A stretch of 64,000 bases of DNA from a virus. The DNA is taken from positions 1 through 64,000 of IMG/VR virus record IMGVR_UViG_3300005329_000012. One strand, 5' to 3'. The position numbers were made by a program, and so were the translations under genes. The notes below the pieces were generated by a model. The model saw nothing but the letters and a program-made list of their open reading frames with translations. It did not search any database and was not told the origin of the DNA. This document shows, piece by piece, positions 24,943 through 33,413 of this stretch (positions are counted from its first letter, which is position 1; every line of letters starts with the position of its first letter).

Positions 24943-25191
24943 CTATCCTTTCTCGCAGGCCCAGCCGTCCTTGTCGGCGTCGAGCCTCCTGTTGTACTTC
25001 ATGGCCAGGGCGTACGCCCTGCTCCCGCGCTTGACCCCGTTCGGGTACTTCCTCGTGAGGGACGCGCAGTTCTTGTAGAGGGACGGGCCGGTCGCAGCCT
25101 GGGCCGTGTCGGTCAGCCACAGCGCGAGCAGCGTCATCAGGGTGCCGACGACGTAGCCCGCGATCAGGCCGACTCGGACAGAGAGCGACAT
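24943..25191 (-). CDS. Membrane-anchored or secreted Excalibur-domain protein (82 aa)
   Basis: The N-terminal hydrophobic segment (residues about 7-27) acts as a signal or anchor. Residues 38-80 match the Excalibur calcium-binding domain: LYKNCASLTRKYPNGVKRG, then LDADKDGWACE with calcium ligands D71, D73 and D75 and a second Cys (C79) that would pair with C42. These domains are common on surface proteins and nucleases of Gram-positive bacteria. A stand-alone phage copy probably acts at the cell surface. Ends 3 bases before the next leftward gene starts. Confidence 0.8.
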   Translation of the reverse strand: MSLSVRVGLIAGYVVGTLMTLLALWLTDTAQAATGPSLYKNCASLTRKYPNGVKRGSRAYALAMKYNRRLDADKDGWACEKG

Positions 25192-25211
25192 GAGGCGGTG
25201 CTCCCGGTCGG

Positions 25212-25502
25212 TCACGCCGGGACCTTCGGCGGGATGATCTCGCCCGTGTAGAGGAACACCGACGCGATGACCACGCGGTCGGCGATCGCGGCCTCGACGT
25301 CGAAGTCGTCGTCGTCCGCGCCCTCGGCGTACGCCTCGACGCCCCACTCGGCGTTGGCCCACATGCCCGCGAGCATCTGGCTGTCCTGCCGGTCGATGCA
25401 GTCGGTGATGTTGTGGAGCCCGTAGGCGTTCCACGCGTCGAACCGGCCCTCGGCCGCCTCCAGCGCCGCCCACTGCTCCTCGGTCAGGATGAAGTCGCTC
25501 AC
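25212..25502 (-). CDS. Hypothetical acidic protein (96 aa)
   Basis: GTG at 25502 overlaps the stop of the upstream gene (GTGA). A helical N-terminal half (EEQWAALEAAEGRFDAWNAY) leads to an acidic run (GADDDDFDVEAAI) and a hydrophobic strand (VVIASVFLYTG). Coupled to the zinc/OB-like gene, so the two may work together. No recognised family. Confidence 0.7.
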   Translation of the reverse strand: MSDFILTEEQWAALEAAEGRFDAWNAYGLHNITDCIDRQDSQMLAGMWANAEWGVEAYAEGADDDDFDVEAAIADRVVIASVFLYTGEIIPPKVPA

Positions 25503-26833
25503 GCGGTTGCCTCCTCGGCCAGCTTCGGCCTGTTGATGGTGGTCTCCTTGACGCCCTTGTACTCGCCGTGGCCCTTGACGGTCCACTTGCCGGTGACGGT
25601 CGCGCCGACCTCCAGCGAGTAGGAGCCGAACCACTTGAAGACGTTGCCGTCGGCGTCCTTGAGCTTCGTGATGAAGGTGGTGCCGTAGTCGCCGGGGTGC
25701 TCGAAGACCGAGGCGACGGTCAGGGTCAGCTCCAGCCGGTCCTTGGGCTGGCCGACGTGCTCGCTCGCGGCGTCGTCCTTCGCGCGCTCGGCCCGCTCGA
25801 CCTCGCGCTCCAGGAAGCGCGTGTGGGCGACGGGGAGGTAGGCGAGGACGCCGAGGCCGCGCGACGGGGCGAAGTCCCCGGCGCAGGCGACGAGCATGTT
25901 GTGGTCGAAGTCGCTGGCCTTGCCCTCGTCCACGAGGCGGGCGAAGTGCTCGCGGCCCCAGGCCAGCGCCTCGGCCGCGCGCTCGCCGTCCGCGGGGACC
26001 AGCTCGAAGTAGAGCGGCTTGCCGTCCCACGTCTTGCCGTAGTCCTCCCAGTTCTGGAGCGCCTGCGCCTTCGTGGCGGGGTGGTTCGGGTTGTAGTCGC
26101 TCGCGGCGACCCAGCCGACGGTGCGGAGGCACCCGGCGACGTGCGCGAGGAACTCCTCGGTGCCGACCTGCTGCTTCGCGCGCGGGCCGTAGGACTCCTC
26201 CTCGGAGAGCGCCTCGGTCGCGTCGCTGATGTAGGTGAGCCAGCGGGCGATGTCGTGGGGGTCGGCGCCCAGGAAGTCGCGGAGGCAGTTGGCGCCCACC
26301 TGCTTGATCTCGCCGCCCGCGCGGGAGACGAGGTAGGTCTTCGCGCGGTCGCGGTCGAGGTTGCAGTGGTCGCAGCGCGTCGCGGTCTCCACCTTCGCGA
26401 AGGACTGGAGGTTGAGCGCGTCCGCGGCGGGCGTCTTGCTGATCATGACGCCGCCCGGCTCGACCGTGAGGGTGGCGACGAACGTCCACCCCTCCAGGAC
26501 GACCGTCTCGGCGTCGAGGACGAAGTAGTAGTACTTGGACTTCGCGGGCGGGACGTAGCCCAGCTCGACCGCGGCGATCATCGGGTCGATCGTCCGCTCG
26601 ACGACCTCGACCTCGTTGTCCACGCGGTAGCTGACCTTCCCGGCCTTGAGCTTCGCGGCCCGCTTCGCGAGCTTGTCGAGCTTCTCGCGGAGCGACTCGG
26701 CGTTGCCCGCGGGGATGCGGTAGACGACGCCGCCGACGGCGGACTGTGCCTCGCGCACCTGCAACGCGAGCGCCTCGTTCTCGGGCGCGTCGCGGAGGGC
26801 GAGTTGGAGCTGGTGTACCTCTCTCGCTGTCAT
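25499..26833 (-). CDS. Zinc-finger protein with C-terminal OB-fold-like region (444 aa)
   Basis: The N-terminal helical region (LREKLDKLAKRAAKLKAG) is followed by a conserved-looking zinc module near residues 165-205: TRCDHCNLDRDRAKTYLV...VGANCLRDFLG. Near the C-terminus strands such as YGTTFITKLKDADGNVFKWFGS and TVTGKWTVKGHGEYKG look like an OB fold, which often binds nucleic acid. No catalytic residues seen. This gene type recurs in phages and plasmids without known function. It runs against the flanking structural genes and has its own predicted leaderless promoter. Confidence 0.65.
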   Translation of the reverse strand: MTAREVHQLQLALRDAPENEALALQVREAQSAVGGVVYRIPAGNAESLREKLDKLAKRAAKLKAGKVSYRVDNEVEVVERTIDPMIAAVELGYVPPAKSKYYYFVLDAETVVLEGWTFVATLTVEPGGVMISKTPAADALNLQSFAKVETATRCDHCNLDRDRAKTYLVSRAGGEIKQVGANCLRDFLGADPHDIARWLTYISDATEALSEEESYGPRAKQQVGTEEFLAHVAGCLRTVGWVAASDYNPNHPATKAQALQNWEDYGKTWDGKPLYFELVPADGERAAEALAWGREHFARLVDEGKASDFDHNMLVACAGDFAPSRGLGVLAYLPVAHTRFLEREVERAERAKDDAASEHVGQPKDRLELTLTVASVFEHPGDYGTTFITKLKDADGNVFKWFGSYSLEVGATVTGKWTVKGHGEYKGVKETTINRPKLAEEATA

Positions 26834-26846
26834 TGACCTAAGTGTA
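26834..26846 (-). promoter_or_regulatory. Predicted leaderless promoter for the zinc/OB-like gene
   Basis: On the minus strand TACACT is followed by 7 bases and the ATG at 26833. No Shine-Dalgarno is present, consistent with a leaderless start. Confidence 0.55.
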
Positions 26847-26869
26847 GCCGCCGCTGGAGCCCGCCGCCT

Positions 26870-26925
26870 CCCCCGTTTGGGGGGTCTGCCAGTTTCGGCC
26901 TCCGTCCGTCACGTAAGGGGTAGAC
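26870..26925 (+). promoter_or_regulatory. Divergent control region: hairpin plus GTAAGGGG element
   Basis: A perfect hairpin CCCCCGTTTGGGGG (26870-26883) lies between the leftward promoter and GTAAGGGGTAGAC (26913-26925). The same hairpin recurs at 59504-59517, also upstream of a leftward leaderless gene. About 113 bases of leader follow, ending in GAGGAGAGAGGAGAC before the ATG at 27039. Confidence 0.5.
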
Positions 26926-27038
26926 AAAGAGACCGCGACGGCGCAGCCGCACATCGAGGGTTCCAGGGCGAGTCCCCGGCATGACGATCAGGCGAAGCCT
27001 AGCGGTGAACGAGGGGCAACCGAGGAGAGAGGAGACAG

Positions 27039-27902
27039 ATGGCATTCGGATACGAGCGCGTCGGGCGCATCTTCCTCAACAACTCCATGGTCCTGAACGC
27101 GTACCTGTACACGACAGACGACCAGACCCTCGTCCCGCAGGCCAGCATCAGCGGCGTCAAGTTCACCGTCCTCAAGCCCACGGACGAGCCGGACACGCCG
27201 ACGGTCCTCGACGACGACGGCGACGTGGTCGCCGACGGCGCGGGCCAGTACGTGGTCAGCGCTGCCGTCAACGACACCGAGGGCGAGTACCGCGCCTTCG
27301 CGACCTTCACGTACGACGACGGGACCCTCACCGGCCTCACCAAGAGCGTCCCGGTCTTCTACGACGTCATCGACGTCTTCGAGCGCGCGGGCGAGAGCCC
27401 GCTCGACCCGGCCGTGGACATGGCCTGGCTCAAGCTGGAGGACTGCTTCGACTCCGAGTTCGGCGGCCCCTGGCTCCGCGACATGACCCTCCGCGTCTTC
27501 GACAAGACCAAGATCCGCGAGCTGGCCCCGTCGGTCATGCTCCAGATCAACTCGCAGATGCCCTTCACCGACTACACGATCGACGGCTACCCGTGGGCGT
27601 CCGGCGACTCCACCGCGCTGTTCGGCCAGGGGCTCCTGGTCGAGGCGATCCGGCACCTAATCCGCTCCTACACGGAGCAGCCGGACATCGTGTCGAGCCC
27701 GGTCGCGTTCATGGACCGCAAGCGGTACGCCGACGCCTGGAAAGCCGTCCTCGACATCGAGACGCCCCTCTGGGAGCGGTGGCTCACGCGCTACAAGCTG
27801 CGGAGCTACGACCTCACGCACGCGTCGCTCCTCCTCGGCTCGAAGGCCGGGCGCATGCTGCCCGCGCCGCTGCGGTCGAGGAACGTCGGCAGAGGCTACT
27901 AA
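27039..27902 (+). CDS. Probable head-tail connector (neck) protein (287 aa)
   Basis: First gene of the long tail operon. The N-terminal 110 residues form a beta-rich domain (YLYTTDDQTLVPQASISGVKF...YRAFATFTY). The rest is helical with aromatic residues. The position before closure-like proteins and the sheath gene, and the lack of enzymatic motifs, point to a neck or adaptor. No close family recognised. Confidence 0.55.
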   Translation: MAFGYERVGRIFLNNSMVLNAYLYTTDDQTLVPQASISGVKFTVLKPTDEPDTPTVLDDDGDVVADGAGQYVVSAAVNDTEGEYRAFATFTYDDGTLTGLTKSVPVFYDVIDVFERAGESPLDPAVDMAWLKLEDCFDSEFGGPWLRDMTLRVFDKTKIRELAPSVMLQINSQMPFTDYTIDGYPWASGDSTALFGQGLLVEAIRHLIRSYTEQPDIVSSPVAFMDRKRYADAWKAVLDIETPLWERWLTRYKLRSYDLTHASLLLGSKAGRMLPAPLRSRNVGRGY

Positions 27903-27908
27903 CCTCCC

Positions 27909-28619
27909 GTGTACATCAACTCTGTCAAGGAGGTCGGCCCCCCGTACACCCCGCAGGAGATCAAGCGCCTGCGCCGGGAGAACATGGACATGTGCCGCAA
28001 GATGGGCCAGCCGGTCGTGCTCCGGCACATGTGGAACGAGGCCGACGCCGACGCGGGCTTCGCCGAGCGGTGCCCGGCCTGCTTCGACGCCGCCTACGAC
28101 CAGCCCCGCAACGACTGCCCGGTCTGCTTCGGCTTCATGTTCGTGAGCGCCGAGAAGACGATCGACCCCGACGTGTACATCGACCGCAACGGCCAGCTCG
28201 TGACGACCCCGACGCCGCCCGCCGACTACGTGCGGGCGCCCAGGTACGGCGGCTTCGCCGAGAGCGTCCTCACCTGGCTCATGGAGCCGGACGTGGCCGT
28301 GGACGTCTTCCGCATCAGCGACCAGGGCACCATGATCAGGACCTACGACGCGACCGGCGTCGCGCCGTGGTTCCCGATGCTGTCGGACAACGACCTCTGC
28401 GTCAACGTGCAGCTCGCCGAGAACGACTACTCGATCATCGGCCAGGGCGACGACCGCTTCCAGCTCAAGATGGTCCAGCCGATCACCGTCCGCGGCTTCG
28501 GCAAGCGCGGCAGGCCCCCGGGCGCGGGCGGCCAGGCGTACCGCGTCGCCCAGAGCTTCCAGATGGCGAAGGCGCCCGCGAAGAACTCCCTCTACGACGT
28601 GCCCCTGGACGTGGCGTGA
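27909..28619 (+). CDS. Probable neck/head-closure protein with zinc site (236 aa)
   Basis: GTG at 27909. Residues about 55-78 contain CPACFD...CPVCFG, a four-Cys zinc site. Later regions are beta-rich (VAVDVFRISDQGTMIRTYD, QLKMVQPITVRGFGKR), typical of small barrel neck proteins. A structural zinc site is unusual in this role. The stop overlaps the next GTG. Confidence 0.55.
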   Translation: MYINSVKEVGPPYTPQEIKRLRRENMDMCRKMGQPVVLRHMWNEADADAGFAERCPACFDAAYDQPRNDCPVCFGFMFVSAEKTIDPDVYIDRNGQLVTTPTPPADYVRAPRYGGFAESVLTWLMEPDVAVDVFRISDQGTMIRTYDATGVAPWFPMLSDNDLCVNVQLAENDYSIIGQGDDRFQLKMVQPITVRGFGKRGRPPGAGGQAYRVAQSFQMAKAPAKNSLYDVPLDVA

Positions 28620-29011
28620 GGGCCGCCGCCGCGGAGAGCCAGCGCAAGGTCAAGCGGCACGCCGTCCAGGCGGCGAACGCCCGCATGCGCTCGGAGGTCC
28701 TGGAGGACGCCCTGCGGTCGCTCCTGAAGAACGACGCGGCCACCGCCGACGGCGAGCTGGCGGGCGGCTGGAACCCGTGGGTGCTCGACGCGACCGACGG
28801 CTTCGGCGCCACCCTGCGCGTCGAGGACCCGATCGCCATGGAGGTCCTGAGGACCCCGGCGCTGCTCACGCGCGCGCGGGAGATCATGACGGAGGAGTTC
28901 GGCCGCGCGCTGTTCGAGTCCGACGAGACCGCGGGCTTCTACCAGGCGCTCCTGGAGGACATCGTCGAGCGCCCCGAGGGTGCCATCTACGTAGCGGAGA
29001 CGGTGCACTAG
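28616..29011 (+). CDS. Probable neck or tail-completion protein (131 aa)
   Basis: GTG at 28616 overlaps the previous stop (GTGA); the longer frame upstream is a shadow. A very basic helical N-terminus (AAAAESQRKVKRHAVQAANARM) leads to a mixed domain and a helix-rich C-terminus ending with the stop at 29011. Same operon as the connector and sheath. Confidence 0.6.
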   Translation: MRAAAAESQRKVKRHAVQAANARMRSEVLEDALRSLLKNDAATADGELAGGWNPWVLDATDGFGATLRVEDPIAMEVLRTPALLTRAREIMTEEFGRALFESDETAGFYQALLEDIVERPEGAIYVAETVH

Positions 29012-29796
29012 TGGCGCTCAGGACCACCGACCTCGGCGTAGCGAGTCACAAGCGGCTCGTCTACCGCAACGTCGTCGCGGCCCTGAAGGCCGCGTTCGAC
29101 GGCAGCTACGACCGCGAGCGCCAGCTCGCCGGGATCAAGGTCACGCAGACGTACCCGAACAAGGAGCTGGACTTCCCGGCGATCGTCGTGGACTACCAGC
29201 CGCAGAAGGTCGTCGCCGCGGGCGTCGGCCACCTGGAGATCTTCCCGGACCCGCAGGGCAACCTCCGCAAGTGGAAGCACAGCCGCTTCGAGGGCTCGCT
29301 CGCGCTCCACATCTACGCCCTCTCGACGCTCGACCGCGACATCATCGAGGACGCGGTGGCCGAGCTGGTCAGGTTCGGCAGCCTGGACGACCAGCTGAAC
29401 AGGTTCTACGAGGTCGTCTACCCGTCGGACGAGGAGATGGAGGCCACGAAGGACGTCGAGGACGCCTACAGCTTCGGCCTGTTCGACCAGCTCATGCTCG
29501 ACTCCGACCAGCTGTTCGCCGTCGGCAACTCGGCCACGATCGCGCCGTGGAGCCCGGAGGACGTGCTCGTCTACGCGGGCGGCTGGACCGTCAACCTCCA
29601 CGGCGGCTACTACAACTGCTTCCCGCGCCACGACTGGTCCCTGGTGCGCCGCGTGGACATCCAGGCGTTCGAGGGCACGTTCGACTCGCCGCCCGTCGCG
29701 ACGGCGGCGTTCAGCTGGGACTCGGAGGACGAGGGCGCCGCGAGCGGCTCGGGCTACGCGTCCTCTGAGGAGTCGTATACCGACGCCAGCCCGTGA
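29011..29796 (+). CDS. Probable tail terminator/completion protein (261 aa)
   Basis: GTG at 29011 shares one base with the previous TAG. The pattern of a helical start (HKRLVYRNVVAALKAAF), strands with KVTQTYPNKELDFPAIVVDY, and a later helix (DIIEDAVAELVRFG) resembles tail-terminator proteins that cap the tube. It directly precedes the sheath, where such a gene is expected. The C-terminal 20 residues are Ser/Glu-rich and disordered. Confidence 0.6.
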   Translation: MALRTTDLGVASHKRLVYRNVVAALKAAFDGSYDRERQLAGIKVTQTYPNKELDFPAIVVDYQPQKVVAAGVGHLEIFPDPQGNLRKWKHSRFEGSLALHIYALSTLDRDIIEDAVAELVRFGSLDDQLNRFYEVVYPSDEEMEATKDVEDAYSFGLFDQLMLDSDQLFAVGNSATIAPWSPEDVLVYAGGWTVNLHGGYYNCFPRHDWSLVRRVDIQAFEGTFDSPPVATAAFSWDSEDEGAASGSGYASSEESYTDASP

Positions 29797-29812
29797 TCGG
29801 GACTAAGAAACC

Positions 29813-29828
29813 GCGGGCTGCGGCCCGC
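29813..29828 (+). terminator. Hairpin before the sheath gene
   Basis: A 6-bp stem (GCGGGC/GCCCGC) with a TGCG loop in the 59-bp gap, followed by CTAAGATACGAG, a possible -10-like element for the sheath transcript. Confidence 0.4.
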
Positions 29829-29855
29829 TAAGATACGAGACCGCAAAGGAGCATC

Positions 29856-31895
29856 TTGGCCCTTCCCTACACAAAGCCCGGAGTCAGCATCAGCGAGGTC
29901 GTCTCGCCCCAGCTGGCGCCGGTTCTGCTCGATCCGAACGTCATCGCCATCGTCGGTCCCGGGCGGGGCTACGAGGAGCACGTCGAGGTCTTCGTTCTGG
30001 ACGACAACACGGCGGTCGCGCTCGCGGCCACGGGCGTCGACCCCTCCACCGTGGTAGTCCGCGACGCCGCGGACGTCACCCTCACCCCCTTCACCCCCTC
30101 CGTCTACGGCGTCACGCCCGGCGTGGACGTCCTGGCGGACTACGACGTCGACACGACCGCGCTGGCCACGACCGGCCTGGTGAAGGTCGTGCGCTCCATG
30201 CAGACGGCGATCGCCAACGGCGAGCGCGTCACGGTCTACTACGAGACGAGCGGCACGCCGACCCAGGCGGACGGCGAGACCGTCCAGTTCGCCCTCTCGG
30301 CCCTCGACTCCTTCACCTTCACCCAGGGCACCGTCTCGGGCATCCAGGACGGCACGATCTTCGTCGTCAGCGACGGCCTGCTCGTCAAGGCCACCGACTA
30401 CAACCTGGACGACCCCGACGACCCGACGACCCTCGTGTGGATCAACACGTCCGCGCGCTCGAAGAAGTACCAGACCGTCTGGCTCGACTTCTCCGTGACG
30501 GGCGGCGCGACCTACACGGACGTCGCCCTCCAGCTCAACAACCTGACGCCGGTCGCGCTCCCCGCGAGCGTCGTCGGCGCCTCGCTCGTGGTCAAGACCG
30601 CGCCCGGCAACGGCGCAGCGGCCCCGGCCTCGAACGCCGTCGCCTACGACCGCTCGACGACCGAGGAGGACGACTACACGATCACCGGCACGGGCGCCGC
30701 GACGGCCATCCGCCGCTCGCAGGGCTCGACCACGATCGGCGGCCAGAGCGACAGGCTCACGGTGCGCGTCTCCTACCGGGCGACGCCGACCGACTACTTC
30801 CTCCCGACGCGCTGCTTCTCGCAGAACGACGTCGAGCAGAAGTTCGGCCCGGCCTTCGACTCGGCTGGCAACGTCCAGAACCCGCTCGCGCTCGGCACGC
30901 TGTTCGCGTTCCAGAACGGCGCGACGCAGATCGTGGCCCAGGCCCTTTTCTCGGGCACGCTCGACTCCCCGGCCGCGCCCACGGGCGCCGTCGGCGACTG
31001 GTCGGTCTCGCTGGAGCGCCTGCGCTCCGTGCAGGACATCAGCGTGATCGTCCCGATCCTGGCCTCCGGCCTCTCGACCCAGCTGAGCGACTCGCTCGCC
31101 CTCTCGGTCTTCCAGGCGGTGCAGTCGCACCTGCGCTACATGGCGGCCCAGGAGAACCAGTTCATCGTCGCCGTGCTCGGCGAGGACGGCACGGACAGCG
31201 TGCTCGCCACCCCGGCCACCCTCCAGGCGCACGCCGAGGGGCTCGGGCAGGGCTTCAGCTCGGAGGCGGTCTCGCTCGTCTCCCCGAGCGTCTACACCTA
31301 CGCGAACCCGGTCACGGGCGCGACCAACGACATCGGCGGCCAGTACGTCGCCGCCGCGATCGCGGGCATGGCGGCCCGGTACCCGGTGCAGATGCCGCTC
31401 ACGCGCAAGCGCGTCAACGGCGTCACGTCGCTCAAGACGGTCCGCACCGAGACCCAGAAGGACCAGGACGCCCAGAGCGGCCTCATGGTCGTGGAGAACA
31501 AGCGCGGGCGCATCCAGGTCCGCCACTCCATCACCACCAACCAGGACACGCGCGCGCAGCAGGAGTTCTCGGTCGTCCGGGCCAAGTACTGGATGATGAA
31601 GAACCTCGTCGAGGCGCTCGACACGCAGGCCGTCGGCCAGCTGATCCTCGACGCGGAGAGCAACTTCCTCGTCCAGGTGCTCGTCTCGGCCGAGCTGGAG
31701 CTGCTCATCCAGCAGGGCGCGATCGTCTCCTACGACGGCGTGTCGGTCAGGCAGGACCCGTCCGACGCGACGGCCCTCCAGGTGCGGTTCTCGTACCTCC
31801 CGGCCTACCCGCTCAACCACATCAACATCAGCTTCTCGATCAGCGCCGCGCAGGGCGTCGAGTTCGAGCAGTCCACCGCGACGCAGGGCTTCTAA
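29856..31895 (+). CDS. Contractile tail sheath protein
   Basis: TTG start with AAAGGAG upstream; 679 residues. The N-terminal YTKPGVSISEV is the typical sheath start. The C-terminal half holds the conserved core (GGQYVAAAIAGMAARYPVQMPLT and TNQDTRAQQEFSVVRAKYW), ending in strands for the interlocking mesh (HINISFSI). A variable middle region lies outside the core. Polymerises around the tube and contracts on injection. Defines the phage as a myovirus. Confidence 0.9.
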   Translation: MALPYTKPGVSISEVVSPQLAPVLLDPNVIAIVGPGRGYEEHVEVFVLDDNTAVALAATGVDPSTVVVRDAADVTLTPFTPSVYGVTPGVDVLADYDVDTTALATTGLVKVVRSMQTAIANGERVTVYYETSGTPTQADGETVQFALSALDSFTFTQGTVSGIQDGTIFVVSDGLLVKATDYNLDDPDDPTTLVWINTSARSKKYQTVWLDFSVTGGATYTDVALQLNNLTPVALPASVVGASLVVKTAPGNGAAAPASNAVAYDRSTTEEDDYTITGTGAATAIRRSQGSTTIGGQSDRLTVRVSYRATPTDYFLPTRCFSQNDVEQKFGPAFDSAGNVQNPLALGTLFAFQNGATQIVAQALFSGTLDSPAAPTGAVGDWSVSLERLRSVQDISVIVPILASGLSTQLSDSLALSVFQAVQSHLRYMAAQENQFIVAVLGEDGTDSVLATPATLQAHAEGLGQGFSSEAVSLVSPSVYTYANPVTGATNDIGGQYVAAAIAGMAARYPVQMPLTRKRVNGVTSLKTVRTETQKDQDAQSGLMVVENKRGRIQVRHSITTNQDTRAQQEFSVVRAKYWMMKNLVEALDTQAVGQLILDAESNFLVQVLVSAELELLIQQGAIVSYDGVSVRQDPSDATALQVRFSYLPAYPLNHINISFSISAAQGVEFEQSTATQGF

Positions 31896-31906
31896 GGGGC
31901 TAACGA

Positions 31907-32482
31907 ATGGCAACCAGCACCACCGCACTCGACACACTCCCCCGGCAGTTCCGCGTCGGCGGCTCCGGCTTCACGGCCTTCCAGTGGAAGGGCCACGTGA
32001 TCGGGTTCGCCCAGAGCGTCCAGCACACGGCGCCGCAGCCCGTCGCCCCGCCGTCGCCGGTCCAGCCGCTCGACCAGCAGTACCCGATGCAGATCCTCGT
32101 CCCGGCCGCCATCGGCGCCGGAACGCTCCGCGTCCAGCTGTTCGAGATGTACAACAAGAAGGTCTGGGACCAGATCATGAAGATCACGGACACCCTCGAC
32201 CCCTCGACGGCTGGCGTCAAGGACGTCTACAACGACCTCTCGGAGATCTTCCTGCGCCTCAGCGCGCTGGCCTCGCCGGTCACGTGCACCAAGATCGTCT
32301 ACCCGCCCGGCACGGGCGTGCGCGGAGGCCCCGGCGTCCGCCACTACGCCGACGTGTACTTCAACTGCATGATCACCGACGTCCGCGACGACGAGACGAT
32401 CGAGATCGGCACCATGGAGGTCATCAAGAACATGACCATCATGTACACGCACTCCAGGCGCATCTTCGACAACAACGCCTAG
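31907..32482 (+). CDS. Tail tube protein
   Basis: A 191-residue protein immediately after the sheath, the standard place and size for the inner tube subunit. Beta-rich pattern (FRVGGSGFTAFQWKGHVIGFA...RVQLFEMYNKKVWDQIMK). Its TAAGGGGCTAAC leader resembles the start-associated element. A terminator follows at 32509. Confidence 0.8.
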   Translation: MATSTTALDTLPRQFRVGGSGFTAFQWKGHVIGFAQSVQHTAPQPVAPPSPVQPLDQQYPMQILVPAAIGAGTLRVQLFEMYNKKVWDQIMKITDTLDPSTAGVKDVYNDLSEIFLRLSALASPVTCTKIVYPPGTGVRGGPGVRHYADVYFNCMITDVRDDETIEIGTMEVIKNMTIMYTHSRRIFDNNA

Positions 32483-32508
32483 CAGGCGCATTACACCCCC
32501 GCCGCTGC

Positions 32509-32535
32509 GAGGCCCCTCACGGGGCCTCGTTCATT
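32509..32535 (+). terminator. Intrinsic terminator after the tube gene
   Basis: A perfect 8-bp stem (GAGGCCCC/GGGGCCTC) with a TCAC loop, then GTTCATT. Likely sets sheath/tube abundance above the downstream genes. Confidence 0.75.
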
Positions 32536-32538
32536 CGA

Positions 32539-32550
32539 ATAAGGGGTGTG
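32539..32550 (+). promoter_or_regulatory. Start-associated-type element (ATAAGGGGTGTG)
   Basis: GAATAAGGGG variant abutting the ATG at 32551; related GAATAAGG/AAG forms precede 60136 and 63401. Confidence 0.45.
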
Positions 32551-33054
32551 ATGACTACAGCACCCGAAGCAGACCAGGACTACGGGGCCGCCGAGGGTCC
32601 GCCCGGGTTCGAGTTCGGCCACGACGGGACGGGCGCCCCGGTGCTCAACGCCGTCGAGGCCGACAGGTTCCCGGACCGCTCGCAGGAGGCCGTCAGCGGG
32701 CTCCTCTGGCTCGGCTACCTCACGGAGGAGGCCCACCTGTTCGGGCACTCCTTCACGCTCAAGACGCTCACGCGCGGCGACCGCCTCTCCGTCTCCCTGA
32801 TCACCAAGGAGTGGGACGAGACGCTCGGCATGAACGACGCCTACCAGGCGGCGGTCGTGGCCGCCAGCCTGCTCGCGTACGACGGCAAGCCCGTCGCCGA
32901 CCTCGACAAGCGGGCCGACCGGCAGCAGCAGATCCGCGCGACGTTCGACGTCGTGCGCGGCTGGTACGACCCCGTGCTGGAGGCCCTGTACGAGCGGGCC
33001 GTCCTGCTCAACAACCGCCAGGCCGCGGCCTTCGTAGCCCTCCAGGGAAAATAG
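32551..33054 (+). CDS. Tail assembly chaperone, short form
   Basis: A 167-residue acidic helical protein between the tube and tape measure genes, the usual site of the tail assembly chaperone pair. It ends at TAG 33052-33054 directly after a slippery heptamer. The short form would be the main product; ribosomes slipping back one base make the long form. Chaperones of this type coat the tape measure while the tube assembles around it. Confidence 0.85.
   Translation: MTTAPEADQDYGAAEGPPGFEFGHDGTGAPVLNAVEADRFPDRSQEAVSGLLWLGYLTEEAHLFGHSFTLKTLTRGDRLSVSLITKEWDETLGMNDAYQAAVVAASLLAYDGKPVADLDKRADRQQQIRATFDVVRGWYDPVLEALYERAVLLNNRQAAAFVALQGK
33045..33051 (+). promoter_or_regulatory. Programmed -1 frameshift site (GGGAAAA)
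   Basis: Read as G-GGA-AAA in the zero frame, immediately before the TAG stop. Both tRNAs can re-pair after a -1 slip. The -1 frame stays open to 33413. Confidence 0.85.
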
Positions 33055-33413
33055 ACGGCGGCTCAGAGAGCGCCCTCGCTCTTTGCCGCCTAGCGTTCGA
33101 GCAGGGGGTTCTCGTCGGCGACCTCAACGAGGTCCAGCAGCTCGCGCTCGTCGCCGTCCTCAGCAGGCAGGGCGAGGAGAGGTTCGAGGAGCGTTGGCGC
33201 GACTTCATCATGAGCGCGATCGCGGCGCACCCGGAGAACGCGCGCAGGTACGTCAGGCTCCTGGGCGGCGAGCCCGAGGCCGAGGGCGAGTTCGCGCCCG
33301 AGCTGACCGACGACGAGATGCAGGAGTACGTGCCGCTCCAGGAGCGCGAGGACTTCGCCGAGACGATGCGCGACCTGTCGAAGTTCGGCTTCGCCGTCGT
33401 GGACGACGACTAG
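33051..33413 (+). CDS. Frameshift extension of the tail assembly chaperone (long form)
   Basis: Entering the -1 frame at 33051 adds 120 residues (IDGGSESALALCRLAFEQG...) to the 167-residue short form, giving a 287-residue fusion. No good start codon or ribosome site serves this frame alone. The extension is acidic and helical with a Glu-rich end (EMQEYVPLQEREDFAETMRD), as in known G-T type extensions. Long-form chaperones bind tape measure and tube subunits. The last 4 bases overlap the stop of the opposite-strand gene. Confidence 0.8.
   Translation: MDGGSESALALCRLAFEQGVLVGDLNEVQQLALVAVLSRQGEERFEERWRDFIMSAIAAHPENARRYVRLLGGEPEAEGEFAPELTDDEMQEYVPLQEREDFAETMRDLSKFGFAVVDDD

Noticed and set aside
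26981-27056. Small open frame starting ATGACGATCAGG in the 27039 leader
   Set aside because: No ribosome site, and it runs out of frame into the connector gene, which has a strong GAGGAGA site of its own.
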